Below the pieces are notes generated by a model. It was not told the origin of the DNA. It worked only from the letters and a program-made list of their open reading frames with translations, and did not search any database. A DNA stretch of 64,000 bases from Spiroplasma apis B31. Its GTDB lineage: Bacteria > Bacillota_I > Bacilli_A > Mycoplasmatales > Mycoplasmataceae. Position 1 is the stretch's first letter. Every line of letters starts with the position of its first letter. Location of the stretch: positions 744,001 through 808,000 of the forward strand of contig NC_022998.1 of the NCBI RefSeq assembly GCF_000500935.1, given 5' to 3'. Position numbers and translations under genes: made by a program. Positions 1-11,423 of this stretch are shown piece after piece.

Positions 1-446
1 ATTCAAATATATCAAGTTGCATTAATCAGCATAGAGAAGTCAATTGGAAACATTGGTATAAATCTAGTTGTTATTGCAGCTAGACTTGCAGAAAAGACAA
101 TTGAAATAAAAGAAAAGATAATAGCATTGACAAAAAGAACAAGCATTATGTCTAATGACGATATTCCAGACCCTTTTATTTTTTTCAAGAAGTTAGTTGA
201 CTTTCATTCTGTAACAACAAGAGAAAGATAAAATCCAACCATTATGCTTCCTATTGATAAAAATCCAAATAACTGAGGTGTATAAATAACATTCACAATC
301 ATTTTTCCTCAAACTCAATAAAGTAAAAATGATAATACCATCGGGATCAAAATTGAAACAACATAAATTTTTGGGTCTTTGAAAAGAATCTTTGTTACTA
401 AGAAAAGTAACCTATTTAAATTTGTAAATTTAATTTTTGATTTCAT
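1..446 (-). CDS. ABC-2 type exporter permease, partial (runs off left edge)
   Basis: The frame read from an ATG at 446 gives MKSKIKFTNLNRLFFLVTK, a cytoplasmic start, followed by hydrophobic stretches and the segment TEWKSTNFLKKIKGSGISS. That segment resembles the conserved cytoplasmic loop after TM2 of ABC-2 permeases (E-R/K-..G-T...L...P). The gene overlaps the end of the ATPase gene upstream by 17 bases, so the two are probably translationally coupled and form one exporter. The substrate cannot be told from sequence. The C-terminal part lies outside the window. A second exporter of the same type is at 12915-14322. Confidence 0.75.
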
Positions 447-1134
447 TTTGTACCTTCGAATTTCTAAAATGATTTTCTAAAAAGTTTTTTACTGTTTTGT
501 GCTCGTCAATAACCTTATTTAATTTTATATCTTCGTAAATGCTCCCATCCTTCATAACAATCAATCTATCGCACAAGGTTTCAATTTCGTCAGGTATATG
601 AGAAACTATTAATAAAGTTTTCTCTTTACTTTCTTTCATCTTTTCAAAAAATGAAAGAAGTTTTAAATGTATTCTCAAATCAAGACCAGTTATAAGTTCA
701 TCTATAACAACCAATGATGGATCGTTAATAATTGCTAAAAAGCAATTTAACCTTTGTCTTTGACCTAGTGAAAGTTTATTAATATCGCGTTTATAGATTT
801 CTTCAATTTCAAAGATTTCAAAAATGTCTGCAACATACTTATCCTCTGATCATTTTTGCCCTTTAAAAAACTTTATTAAATCTAAAGGTCTTGTTTTTGT
901 CGGCCAGTTACCTTCCTGAAACTGTATACCGATTATGTCGTCTATATTTTTAGACATTTTTACACTACCGCTTGAAGGTTTTTGGATTCCGGAAATAATT
1001 TCTACAAGGGTTGACTTACCACTACCGTTTGCGCCAATTATCGCTACATTTTCACCTTTAGAAATATTTAATGATACATCATTCAAGGCAACCTTATTTC
1101 CGTATTTTTTTGTAATATTTTTAATTTCAATCAA
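430..1134 (-). CDS. ABC transporter ATP-binding protein
   Basis: A 234-residue ABC ATPase that powers the overlapping ABC-2 permease. Visible motifs in order are Walker A GANGSGKST (about residues 34-42), the signature LSLGQRQR (a variant of LSGGQ), Walker B LVVIDE, the D-loop GLD and the switch histidine in IVSHIPDE. The frame is interrupted only by a TGA (Trp) near 850. The start is a TTG at 1134, chosen because a strong ribosome site (AGGGAGG) lies about 7 bases upstream and no ATG fits. No nearby substrate gene says what is exported. Confidence 0.88.
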
Positions 1135-1335
1135 TTTTCTTATCCTCCCTGTTTGATTTAAAATTTTTATTTAAATCAATTTTCAAAAAAAACATGTGTT
1201 ATCTTTTTTATATGTATTTTTACAAAAATTATATTTATTTTATTATAACCTTAATATTTCTAGAAACTTTTAAATGTAATCAAAAATTATCAATTCACAA
1301 CTATATAAAAAGTTCATTAATTACTTTTCGTGTTA

Positions 1336-1378
1336 CAAAAAAATCGCCTTGAATTATAAAAATTCTGGCGATTTATCC
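1336..1378 (-). terminator. Rho-independent terminator
   Basis: Inverted repeat AAATCGCC...GGCGATTT with A-rich inner arms, followed on the minus strand by a run of T. It lies downstream of the membrane protein gene ending at 1448. The rest of 1135-1447 shows no gene. Confidence 0.8.
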
Positions 1379-1447
1379 CGACTATTATTATTAATATATT
1401 ATTTTATTAAAAAATTCATTAGCAATTAGAAATCACACTTGTAAATA

Positions 1448-2269
1448 TTAAATGTATCTTTCTAATGGTGGGGTTGTAGCCTTTTTAGTATCTCGAAGTA
1501 TTTTAACCTCACTAAAAATAACTTTATATAAAGTATATAAATAAGTTTCTATAAAAACAATTCTATTTTCAGCTTGTTTTTCAAGTAGGAATTTCTTAAA
1601 CTCTAATTTAGACTCTTTTTCTTTTTTATTAGATATTTTTGACATTCTATATACTTTTTCAATACTTTTAATAATTTTTCTTTGCATTCTTACTTCTGAG
1701 ACTTTGAAGCAAGTATAAGATATGATAATACCTGTTCCAAGAATAACAAAAAACAATGATGATGAAGACACCAATAGATAAATTATGTTTTTAACATAAT
1801 AATTATTAAAAATATTCATTATATCTGTGACAGAATTTAAAGCTCAATAATCACCTTGTTTGTAAATTAAACCGTTATTTCTTGAAAAATTCTCAGTAAA
1901 TTCACTTTTTTGTAAGAAGTTAATATAGTAAAAAGTTAATAAGATAAATATTGTTAAAATTAAACCTGTTTTTATAATATTATGAAACATTTTATTCTTA
2001 AAGAAGTAAAAGTAAGAAGTAATTTTTTTCTTTTCTTCATTATAACTTTTTACAAAATTTTTGAATTGAAATACAAAGATTTTTATAAAAATCAAAGAGA
2101 TTACAAAACTTATTGTTGACTTAGCAGTAAAATAAGCTTTTACTCCAAACTCATTTTTGAAAAGAATATCTAAGCAAGGAAGTATAGCAAAAATTGAACA
2201 TAAAATGACTAATGACAAACTAATTTTTGACTCTAAAAATGATTTTTTATTGCCTCTTGTGAAAACCAT
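1448..2269 (-). CDS. Polytopic membrane protein with C-terminal TPPL tail, unknown function
   Basis: I do not recognise the family. The 273-residue product is one frame across a TGA at 1844. It has about four hydrophobic segments: near residues 15-33 (ISLSLVILCSIFAILPCL), 50-68, 95-115 and 160-185 (LFFVILGTGIIISYTC), then a basic cytoplasmic-looking region. It ends in KKATTPPLERYI. The tail T-P-P-L/N recurs at the ends of two other membrane proteins in this window (5979-6653 and 21272-22054), both of which sit directly before a large lipoprotein gene. This copy has no lipoprotein partner and looks like an orphan of that cassette. Confidence 0.7.
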
Positions 2270-2415
2270 TGTTTATACTACCTTTCTTTTATGAATTTAA
2301 ATACATTATGTATATATTTTATAACTAAAATATGAAAAAATTTTTTTAAGTTTCATATTTGTTGTATAAAAAACTAAGGATTACTAACCAATAACCTCTT
2401 AAAAACGTAGCAAAA

Positions 2416-2440
2416 TAAAACTACTTAATAGTAGTTTTAT
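2416..2440 (-). terminator. Rho-independent terminator
   Basis: Perfect stem AAAACTAC/GTAGTTTT around a six-base loop, about 10 bases beyond the stop codon of the formate/nitrite transporter family gene. Confidence 0.75.
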
Positions 2441-2449
2441 ATTTCAAAG

Positions 2450-3481
2450 TTACTTGTTTTTTTTAGAGTTTAAATATTCTTCCTCTACTTTTTTTTGAAG
2501 TTTTAGAGATCTTGAAACATCATTGATTGCACCATTATAAGCTATATATCTATTGCTCATTCTTTTATTAATTAAATGTAGTAATCAACCTAGCAATATT
2601 GCAGAAATAAAGTTTCCAAGCAATGTTGGCAGTAAATTGAATATTAATAAGTAAATAAATACCATAATGGATGAGTGTTGATGAATACCATGCATTAAAA
2701 TATCGTTTTGACAGATTGCTTGAAACAAAATTAATATATATAAATATCAATTAGCAACACAGTGTTGATAACCAGAAATTGCAAATAAGAAAATCATAAC
2801 CGACATTAAAAATATAGTTGCACAAAGGTCGTTTGTACCTTTTACAGACTTAGATGCAGGTAATGCAGCAGTAACGCAAAATCCACACATCATAGCAGAA
2901 AAAAGACATTTAAGAATAGTAATAGCATAATCCTTAACAGAAATGTTTCCTGTATTAAATTCTGATAATGCTAATGCTGATTTACCAATATCAAATAATC
3001 TAGAGACACCAACATTATATAAATAAGTATTCATTTCTAAATCTTGTCCAAAACTACTAAATTGTCATAGAACAGCAAAAAATAGTTGACCTATGATATT
3101 TCCTAGATAAATAAAGCCAAAAGCTCTTAATAGGGTCATCACTTTATCCGATCCTTTTATGACACTAAAAGTAATAAAAAAATATGATGTTAAAAACTGA
3201 CCACCAACAAAAAAGATTGGAGAAAGGACGGTTGCAAAAACTACCCCCAATAGTATTTTTTGTGCAGATGGTGCTGATAGTGCATATGATGCATAAAATG
3301 CAGCAGTAAAAGCAACCCCAATTCAAATTCCAGCTAATATTCCTAATATAAAATGTTTCATATTTGAAAATTTTATTGTATCGCCAACAGCTTTTAACGC
3401 TTCAACATAACCAAGTTCAAATAAATAAAGTGGTTTTTCAACTTTTAAAAGTTCTTCTTTATCAATATTATTTAAATCCAT
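2450..3481 (-). CDS. Formate/nitrite transporter (FNT) family channel
   Basis: The 343-residue product is a predicted six-helix membrane protein. Around TM3-TM5 it has GVVFATVLSPIFFVGGQ, MMCGFCVTAALPASKSVKGTND and FAISGYQHCVANW; the last is the FNT-family hallmark (GF/Y-[EQ]-H-[SC]-[VI]-ANM/W). Family members conduct formate, nitrite, lactate or related small anions. In a fermentative Mollicute an organic-acid outlet is plausible, but that is inference. The start ATG at 3481 follows a strong GGAG ribosome site. The gene has its own terminator and an inverted repeat over its likely promoter, so it is probably monocistronic. Confidence 0.82.
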
Positions 3482-3530
3482 TTTATAACTCCTTTCAAAT
3501 TGTCTGAACTAAATTTAAAATAAATCTTTA

Positions 3531-3563
3531 TCCAAACTTAGAAAAATTTTATACTAATTTGGA
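3531..3563 (-). promoter_or_regulatory. Inverted repeat over likely promoter of the FNT gene
   Basis: TCCAAACTTAG and CTAATTTGGA form an imperfect inverted repeat about 50 bases upstream of the FNT start. The spacer contains a TATAAA-like -10 box on the minus strand (3547-3553). This placement suits an operator or a 5' stem-loop. No regulator can be assigned. Confidence 0.4.
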
Positions 3564-3593
3564 AAAAAATCTACTAAAAGTGGAGAAAATGAA

Positions 3594-3620
3594 AAAAACC
3601 GCCACTCTCGGCGGTTAATG
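3594..3620 (-). terminator. Rho-independent terminator
   Basis: GC-rich stem ACCGCC/GGCGGT with a short loop, followed on the minus strand by a T run. It lies just after the stop of the large lipoprotein gene 3638-5947. Confidence 0.85.
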
Positions 3621-3637
3621 TTATTTTTTACAACATT

Positions 3638-5947
3638 TTAGTAAATATTAAAGAATTCGTTACCTTCATTATTAAAAGATCTAAATGAGGTAATAACTCA
3701 ATGTGGTGAAGATGGGTCTATACTGATATTTTCCCAAACTATTTTATATTTATTTTCAACGGACTCATATTTATTATAGTCTCCTAAACCATCATAAGCT
3801 TTGAGATCATCTTTACTAATAACACCACTGTTAACGCCTAATACTTCCCCAGAAATTCTAGAAGTGTCTATTCTACTTCCTAACTTTTCAATAACATCTT
3901 TTTGATTATCTTTTATTGTTTGATAAGGATTGAAGTTTTCTGGAACATCTACTTCTTTTGTTTGTTTTGAAGCATTTGAAGTAGTATCGCCCTTTCCTTT
4001 ATATGTTAAATCAAACTCCATCTTTGCTCCAATACTTGTATTACTTGTTGAAGAAACATAAGTTACATTTTTATCTCAGAATTCATCATCAACTAAGTAT
4101 TTAAATACTTTATCATGTGGTTCTTTCATTTTATTTGATAATTTATTTTTAAAGCCTTTAAAAATATATTCCAGTTCCTTAGTTCCCCTAATATTTTTAT
4201 CTTTTAAACCTTCAAAAGCTCTTCCTAGAAAACTATCTTTAGTGAATTTTCCATTTTTATAACCAAGCATTTCTAAATAAACTTTTTTCTCTTTTAAATT
4301 CAAACTAGTAAATTTCTTTTTTTGAAGTTCTCTCATATAATCAGCAGCTTTATTCATTTCCTCTTTAATATCGTCATTAATTGCATCTTCGAATGGTCTT
4401 TTCATAAGCGACATAATATTGATTCCACCAATACCATTTTTTTGGATAGTATTTTCTCATAAACTTCCATCTGCGTCGATACTTTTTAATTGTTCTTCAA
4501 ATGCTTTTTTAAATGGTGAGTCATCCATGAACATCATTCTTGCGAACTCTTCTTGTTTTTTAGAGTCTTTTAAATTTGAATAAACTTTTTCTATATCATC
4601 AATCATATTTAAAATGTACTTGGCATTAGTTCCATTATTTTCTTTGTCATTTGGCATTAACCCATATAACTTATCAAATCCGATTTGATCTTCATTCCCT
4701 GCTATTGATGATCCTGGGTTTGGTGCTTTATCTAAATTAGAGTAAGCTTTTTTTGCAATATCTAGTCCAACTCCTTGTAAATATTTTTTGACATTTTCAT
4801 TGTCTATTATATTTTTTAACGCACTTCAAGTTGATGTCACCAATTTAAAACCTTCAACTTGAGATATTGCTTGCGCGTCAAAACCGTTTTTGCTAGACAT
4901 TGGAACTACTGGTAATAAATAACTCATCAATTCACCTAATATCATTGCTCCAGATTCTGTTTCAAAAATATTATCTAAAAAACTACCGATGTTATTAATA
5001 TGAGCATCAAAGTTTAATGCACCAGCAGTGTTAACAAGTAAAGAACCTGTATTATTAAATTCTACTTCGTCACTATTTTCTTGTAATATTGTTCCAAAGC
5101 TCTCTTTGTTCTCATTTTTTATTAGTTTGATTTTTTTGTTTTTTAACTTTTGATTAACATCTAATTGTTGTATACCGTTTGCGTTTTTGTTACCTTTTGT
5201 TGAACTTATCAAACTGTTATATCAAGCATAACCCCCACCATTGGTACCACCTAATTTGTCACTTGCTGGATTCATTGGTGAAATAGTACTATTTGCATCA
5301 CCTGGAAAACCACCATCTAATCCATTAACAAGTAAAAAATTAGTTAATGCTCCAGTATCTTGTATACCTCAACTTAATGATCTTCTTTCTTTTTCCTTTG
5401 CTAAGTTAATATCTCTATTTAAACCTGCAGCATAACCAGTTGCATTATTTTTGTTTTTATTGTTACCAGTGTTACCTTCTTTAGAAAATGTATCATTAAA
5501 ATAAACTGCTTTATCACTACCTTCAGTTATAAAATTTGAATAAAACTCATTATCATACATACCCATAACGTAACTTGCGTACATCCCTGTAAAATGATTG
5601 TCATCAAATAAGTCTAAATTTGGCTCTAAAAGTCTTTTGAATTTACTAATTTTTTCGGTTACATTGATTTCTTGATTGTTATATACATAACTTGTTGGAA
5701 CTTTCAAAACAGAGTTATTAGGTGTTAAATACATTGATAAAATTTCATTTAAATTGTAGTTTAAATTCTCATGTCTTGAGGCAACTACCAATCTTGAAAT
5801 GAAATCCGCCCCCTCTAGCATATCTTTTTGGTTATTTGTTTCCTTTTGTTTTTTAGATGTTACTTTTGGTTTGTTACAAGAAATAACTGATGATAAAGAA
5901 GTTGTCAATAAGCTTCCAGCCAACAAAAAATTAAGTAATTTTTTCAT
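3638..5947 (-). CDS. Large surface lipoprotein, paralogous family copy 1 (769 aa)
   Basis: The leader MKKLLNFLLAGSLLTTSLSS ends in lipobox VISC with Cys24, so this is a secreted lipid-anchored protein. The frame is continuous across several TGA codons. Copies 2 (7853-10174) and 3 (18901-21234) share most blocks: SRHENLNYNLNE, a MYASYVMGMYD segment, GN-GNNK, ERR-[SN]-LSWG, the ETESGA-LGE-L-Y-LP region and the tail [EQ]FxNIY at the stop. I do not recognise a catalytic motif or a named family. The upstream neighbour is a TPPN-tail membrane protein with a 31-base gap, the same order as in cassette 3. A surface adhesin or transporter-associated role is only inferred. Confidence 0.85.
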
Positions 5948-5978
5948 AAAATCTCTCCCTTTTCCTATTCATTTTTGT

Positions 5979-6653
5979 TTAGATAAGGATTAAATTTGGG
6001 GGAGTATTACCGTTTTTTAAATCAATAGTAATTTTAGTTTTAATAGTATTAACTTTGAGTAATACACTATTTTTTCGAATATTTAATAAATTCTTGGTAA
6101 TGTTATTAAATAATATTAATATGAAACTAAAATTTAAGTTGACCAATATAAACTTAGATTTTATATTTATTATTGAAGAATGATTGATATTTTTAACAAT
6201 GTATTTTTTTAATTTAATAATCAAAAAATCTATGAACAATACATATGTTATAAGTATGTTAAATCAAAGCAAACAAAAGAAGAAAAATGCCACCAAATAT
6301 AAAAGCGTCATGATAATTAGTTTTACAAAATTACCGTGAAAAAACAATAGCTTTAGTGTATACCCTAAATCAAAAATGGTGTCATAATCAAACATATTAA
6401 AATTAGTGACATAAATATAAATGGCAAATATAAATAAAATAGAAAAATGTAAAATATTTAAAGAATAAATAACTTTGTTTTTAATACTAACAAAGTTAAA
6501 TTTATTTAAAAAGAAAAATCTAGTTATTATAGAATAACCACTGATTATAGTCATAACTGATAATTTAAGATGACGTAATACAAATTTTGTTCATGACAAG
6601 CAAAAATAAAAGAAAAGATAACATCTTAAAGCAATTAAATTATTAAGTTTCAT
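5979..6653 (-). CDS. Membrane protein with C-terminal TPPN tail, unknown function
   Basis: The 224-residue product starts at an ATG at 6653 behind AAAGGTG. It has about four hydrophobic segments, including ILHFSILFIFAIYIYV and LIIMTLLYLVAFFFFCLLW, and is rich in Ile, Asn and Lys. The C-terminus is NGNTPPNLILI. It is followed 31 bases later by large lipoprotein copy 1, so co-transcription is likely. The longer relative at 21272-22054 occupies the equivalent place before copy 3. No known domain was recognised. Confidence 0.7.
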
Positions 6654-6779
6654 AGCTGTTCACCTTTTCTATACAAACTTAATCGTAGAGGAAATATCAA
6701 AAAAATCAATACATTACAACTTAATAATGAAATTTTTTTTCAGTTTCAAACATTTAAGTGGATATAAAAATGTTTGATA

Positions 6780-6785
6780 TATAAT
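6780..6785 (+). promoter_or_regulatory. -10 box (TATAAT) of repeat lipoprotein gene
   Basis: A consensus TATAAT lies 54 bases before the start codon of 6839-7702. The predicted transcript start, about 6-8 bases downstream, coincides with the left arm of the inverted repeat at 6791-6820. A clear -35 box was not found. Confidence 0.6.
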
Positions 6786-6790
6786 GTTAT

Positions 6791-6820
6791 AAATATTAAC
6801 TACATAAGTGGTTAATATTT
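6791..6820 (+). promoter_or_regulatory. Perfect 10-bp inverted repeat at predicted 5' end of lipoprotein mRNA
   Basis: AAATATTAAC and GTTAATATTT are perfect inverse complements around a 10-base loop. They lie between the -10 box and the ribosome site (GAAAGGA). As RNA this would form a stem-loop at the very 5' end. Comparable stem-loops precede two other lipoprotein genes in the window (31088-31115 and 39983-40000). Confidence 0.6.
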
Positions 6821-6838
6821 GAAAGGAAAAACAAATTT

Positions 6839-7702
6839 ATGAAAAAATTATTAGGATTATTAGGGGCAATGGGAATGGTAGCCTCAACAGGATCTGCTGT
6901 AGTTTCATGTGGTAATAAATCAAAAGATGAAGCTAAAGCAACTTTAGAAAGTATTGTAAAAGTAAAAGCATTAGGAGAAATAGAAATTGCAAGTGATGCA
7001 GAAGTTCCAACTCTTGATCAATTACTAGTAGCAATTAAAGCTAAAAACGCAAGTTCTACTTTAACTAAAAATGATGTTGAATTAGATGGAGCAGCAACAG
7101 CTACAAAAGCAAAAATAAAAGCTAAAGCTGATTCATCAAAATATACTGGAACTGTTGAAGTATCATACACAGTTAAAAAAGCAGCAGCAAAAGCAACTTT
7201 AGAAAGTGTTGTAACAAAAAACGGTTTAGATACAATCAAAATTGCAAGTGATAAAGAAGTTCCAACTGATGAACAATTAATAGAAGCAATTAAAGAAAAA
7301 AATTCAGGAATCGATTTAACTAATGAAGTTACTTTTGAAGGAAAAACTGCTACAGAAGCAACTGTAAAAGCTAAAGAAGAATCATTAAAGTACACTGGAA
7401 CAGTTAAAGTATCATACAAAGTTGAAAAAGCGGTTGAAAAACAAACTTTAGAAAGTGTTGTAAAAGAAAAAACATTGGGTCAAATTGATTTAGGTAAACT
7501 AGGAGACACTCCAAGTATTGAGCAATTAATATCAGCAATTAATGGTAAAAATGCAAGTCTAAATTTAACTAATAGTGATGTTGAAATAGATGGATCAGCT
7601 ACAGAAACAACAGCAAACTTAAAAGCTAAAACTACTTCATCAAAATATAGTGGAACAGTTACTGTAACATACACAGTCACAAACAAAAAAACACAAGCAT
7701 AA
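6839..7702 (+). CDS. Lipoprotein with three tandem spiralin-like repeats
   Basis: The 287-residue product has leader MKKLLGLLGAMGMVASTGSA and lipobox VVSC (Cys24). The mature part is three consecutive ~83-residue repeats beginning [AQ]TLES[IV]V (about residues 35, 118 and 201). Each has EQL-x-AI-x-x-KN, a central [LV]-D/E-G-x-AT stretch and ends in KY[TS]GTV-x-V-[ST]-Y-x-V. The repeat resembles, from memory, the C-terminal part of spiralin (AIKNK ... VKAKDES...SGEFKV), the major Spiroplasma surface lipoprotein. It is therefore probably an abundant surface antigen. It is transcribed alone, with its own promoter, 5' hairpin and terminator. Confidence 0.85.
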   Translation: MKKLLGLLGAMGMVASTGSAVVSCGNKSKDEAKATLESIVKVKALGEIEIASDAEVPTLDQLLVAIKAKNASSTLTKNDVELDGAATATKAKIKAKADSSKYTGTVEVSYTVKKAAAKATLESVVTKNGLDTIKIASDKEVPTDEQLIEAIKEKNSGIDLTNEVTFEGKTATEATVKAKEESLKYTGTVKVSYKVEKAVEKQTLESVVKEKTLGQIDLGKLGDTPSIEQLISAINGKNASLNLTNSDVEIDGSATETTANLKAKTTSSKYSGTVTVTYTVTNKKTQA

Positions 7703-7718
7703 TTAAATTTATTTATTA

Positions 7719-7755
7719 AAAAACATTGTATGACTAATTACAATGTTTTTTTTGT
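7719..7755 (+). terminator. Rho-independent terminator
   Basis: Stem AAAACATTGTA/TACAATGTTTT followed by a run of eight T, 17 bases after the stop of the repeat lipoprotein gene. Confidence 0.9.
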
Positions 7756-7816
7756 CTAAATTTATTTAAAATACTTCAAAACTCAAAGTTTTTTTAGTAT
7801 TATTAAGTATCAAATA

Positions 7817-7855
7817 CTAAAAAAATCTTTACTTAAAAAAGTAAAGATTTTTTTA
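7817..7855 (-). terminator. Rho-independent terminator overlapping lipoprotein stop codon
   Basis: AAAAAATCTTTACT and AGTAAAGATTTTTT form a long stem whose first arm on the minus strand overlaps the stop codon of large lipoprotein copy 2. Confidence 0.75.
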
Positions 7856-10174
7856 GTAAATATTGTAAAATTGTTTTCCATTTTCATTAAAACATTTGAT
7901 AGAAGTAACTACTCAATAAGGTGCTTGAGGGTCTTGACTAATATTTTCTCAAACGACTTTATATTTATTATTCACAGGTTTGTAGTTATTATAATTACCT
8001 AACCCGTCATATGCTATAAACTTATCGTCATCTCAATTTCAACCGAAACTTTTATTATTTACTAAAACTTCACCTGAAATTCTTGATTCATCTATTTTGC
8101 TTTTCAAAGAATTAGCGACACCTTGTTGATGTTTGATGTTAGTTTGATATGGATTAAAGTTTTCTGGAACATTTACTTCTTTTGTTTGTGTTGACGCATT
8201 GGAAGTTTTATCCCCGTTACCAGTGTATGTTAATTCAAACTCCATTTTGCCACCAATACTTGTACTGCTTGTGGTAGACAAAACAATATCATCTTGTTTT
8301 CAATATTTATCTTCATATAAATATTGAATGACGTTTTCATGTAATTCTTTCATTTCATTAGATGCAATGTTTTTGAATCCAGATAATAACCCAGCGATTT
8401 CAATAGATCCTGGTATTGAAGAATCTTTTAAACCTTCAAAACATCTTTGTAAGAAACTTCCTTTCTCATATTTACCATCAACATAACCTAACCTTTTTAG
8501 ATATTCTTTTTTATTCGCCAATGAATAAGTACTATAATTACTATTTCCAATATCTTCCATAAAATCTTTTGCATTTTCAACTTGTTCTTTTATTTTATCG
8601 TTAGTTGCATCTTGAAATACTCTTTTTATGATGTTCAAAAGTTTTATACCACCTGATCCATCTTTTTTAATAACTGATTCTCACAACGATCCGTCTTTAT
8701 CTATTATAGATAACTTAGATTTATAAGCATTATAAAAAGGGGAATCTGAGTTTAGGATAATTTTTTCAGCAAACTTATTTTTGTCATTATCCTTTAAATT
8801 ATTATAAAAAGTTTCAATATCTTCAATGAACTTAATTATATATTTTGCATTAGTTCCGTTTTTACCTTCTTCTTTATCATTATTTTGAGTTTTATAAAGT
8901 TGCTCGAAACCTATATTGTCTTTGAGACCAAATGATAAAGCATCATCCAAATTTAAATAATCTTTATTTTTTAATTTAAACCCTTGTTCTTCTAAAAATG
9001 TTTTTGCACCAGAATACTCGTCAGACTTAAGTAAATTATAAATTCCTTTTCATGCATCATTTATCATACCAAAACCATTATTTTGAGTTAATTGAGCAGT
9101 ATAACCTGATGTTATTCTTTTAATTGGTAAGATATAACTCAAAAGTTCCCCTAATATTAAGGCACCAGATTCTGTTTCTACAATATTATCTAACATACTT
9201 CCAATGGCATTTATATTTCCATTGACATTTAACTCACCAGCTTTATTAACAAAAAGAGAACCAGTATTATTAAATTCATAATCCTTATCATTATATTTAA
9301 TATTAGATCCAAAACTATTTGGACCTGACATCCCTGTTATATTTAAATTTGAATTTTTTAATTTTTTGTTTATGTCGTCATATTTATTGGGTCTAGTCTC
9401 TCTTGTATTAGTTTTAGAACCAGGGTTAGGATTACTAATTACACTATTGTATCATAAGTAACCACTAGCATTTGTTCCACCATCTTTATCCTCTGGGTCA
9501 GTATCTGTACCTTTTGTTCTATTCACCTCACCAGGAAAACCACCATCTAAACCGTTATTTAACAAGAAGTTTGTTAATGCACCAGTATCTTGAATACCTC
9601 AGCTTAGATTTCGTCTTTCTTGATTAGAAGATAAATTTATGTCTTTATTTAAACCAGCTAAGTACCCAAAAGCATTATCTTTCTTTTTATTATTTCCAAC
9701 ATTCCCTTTATCAGAAAAGGTATCTTCAAAATAAGGTTTATTGTTTTCAGGAGATATAATATTTTTATAAAAATCATCATCATACATACCCATTATGTAA
9801 CTAGCATAAACACCTAAATAACTATCATTATTGAATGCGTTTAATCCAGGAGCCAATACGTTTTTAAAACTATTTAGTTTTTTAGATAAATCTATATCTT
9901 TTCCGTTATAGGTATATGCTGTTGGTAACTTAAGTGCAGTATTAGATGGTGTAATAAAGCTTGAAAGGACTTCATTTAAATTGTAGTTTAAATTTTCGTG
10001 TCTACCACCAATAATAAGTCTAGTCATAAATTCAGCACCTTCTATCATTTCTTTTTGATTATTAGTTGCTGAACTACCTTCGTTTTTTATGTTCTTTTTA
10101 CTACATGAAACAACGGTTACAAGTGTTGATCCCACTAGCGTTATTGATGATAATAAGTTTAATATTTTCTTCAT
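7853..10174 (-). CDS. Large surface lipoprotein, paralogous family copy 2 (773 aa)
   Basis: The leader MKKILNLLSSITLVGSTLVT ends in lipobox VVSC with Cys24. It is collinear with copies 1 and 3: it keeps GRHENLNYNLNE, YASYIMGMYDDDFY, NVGNNKKKDNAFGY, the ETESGALILGELLSY region and the closing FYNIY. The mid-region TGA codons are Trp; one lies in the conserved NLSWG block. Unlike the other two copies there is no TPPN-tail membrane gene in front; the next gene upstream is divergent. It ends in a stem-loop terminator. No enzymatic motif was seen. Confidence 0.85.
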
Positions 10175-10300
10175 ATTTTTTACCTCTTATAAATAATACA
10201 ACATTTATAAATTAAGTAACTTAAAATGAAAGATAAATAAAAAATTTTCAAAAGAATATATTATTTTACAAATACTCATAACTGTCGCCTTTATTAACCT

Positions 10301-10338
10301 AATGAATAATATTTTTTACTCTGAAAAAATAATTCATT
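10301..10338. promoter_or_regulatory. Inverted repeat between divergent genes
   Basis: AATGAAT-AATATTTTTT and AAAAAAT-AATTCATT are inverse complements apart from a two-base insertion. They lie between the divergent lipoprotein (minus) and hydrolase (plus) genes, where a shared operator would sit. Only the symmetry supports this. Confidence 0.3.
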
Positions 10339-10385
10339 TTTTTAACTTTAAAATGTTATTGTGAAAACACTTAAAGTAGGTTTAT

Positions 10386-11423
10386 ATGACAAAAACAACT
10401 AAAAAATATAAGTACAATTTCAGTAGAGTATTTTCGACAATTATGTTATTTCCTATAGTCGCTATCATTTCCAAGAGAAGGTTCAATAACTTCAGAGACT
10501 TTTGTTTTACTTACCCGAGATTTGGTAGATATCAAGGTAATAATGAATATTATAAAAAAATACCCACAGAAACAAATACATTAGAATACCACTATTGAGA
10601 CTTAGAAAAAATGAACTTAAAATTTAAATCATTTGAAAAAGATGAACTCGAAGAATATCAAATTCAAACCGATAAAGGTAATATAAGTTGTTTAAAAGCA
10701 ATAGTAAATAATTCTAGCAAATGAGTTTTTGGTTTGCATGGCTGAACTGAAGATAAATACTTAGGATTAAGATTAGTTAGACACTTTTATGAAAAAGGAT
10801 ATAATATACTAACATTCGACTCATTTGCGCATGGAAAAAGTTATGGTGAAAACACAGATATCGGTTACTCTTCAATTGAAATGATGGATGCAATAATTGA
10901 AGATCTTAAAAAGACGCATAAAGTTACATCCATTGGTTTAATAGGAAATAGCATGGGAGCTTCGACATCTATTCTATACTCGCAAAAAGGTAATTATAAA
11001 GACCTAATAAGTTGAGTTGTTTCTGATTGTGGATTTAGTAGTATCAAATTGCAATATCGATACTACATACAAAATAACTTATTTAAGAAGCCTTGGTGAA
11101 TAGTTAGTTTTGGTTATACGAAGAAATTGAGTAAATTGACAAAGACTAATCAAAATAAATACAACTTATTGAAGTATATGAATTTAAACAAGAACATTCC
11201 TATATTTTTCGTACATGGAAAAGGAGACACTTTCATTGCATATGAAATGAGTTGAGATATGTATGAAAAAAAGGTTAAGAGCGAACCTAATCCCCCAATT
11301 AGTAAAATATGGACACCAGAAGGCTCAGAACACGTTTATATGATTAGTGATTATTACAGTGAATATATAACTAGAACACTAGAATTTGCAAAAGAAAGTG
11401 AGAAATTAATAAATGAAAAATAA
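10386..11423 (+). CDS. Alpha/beta hydrolase with N-terminal membrane anchor
   Basis: The 345-residue product has a hydrophobic N-terminal segment (VFSTIMLFPIVAII) and an alpha/beta-hydrolase core. Visible elements are the oxyanion-loop HGW, the nucleophile elbow GNSMGAS with Ser189, GKGD with acid Asp281, and GSEH with His316, in the expected order Ser-Asp-His. Family members cleave esters, peptides or lipids; the substrate here is unknown. Several Trp are TGA. The stop overlaps the start of the amino-acid permease gene by 11 bases, so translation is probably coupled. An aminopeptidase or esterase feeding the permease is speculative. Confidence 0.85.

Noticed and set aside
7018-7686. Minus-strand open frames opposite the spiralin-like lipoprotein
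   Set aside because: Antisense shadows of the repeats; they repeat in step with the plus-strand repeats and have no start signals.
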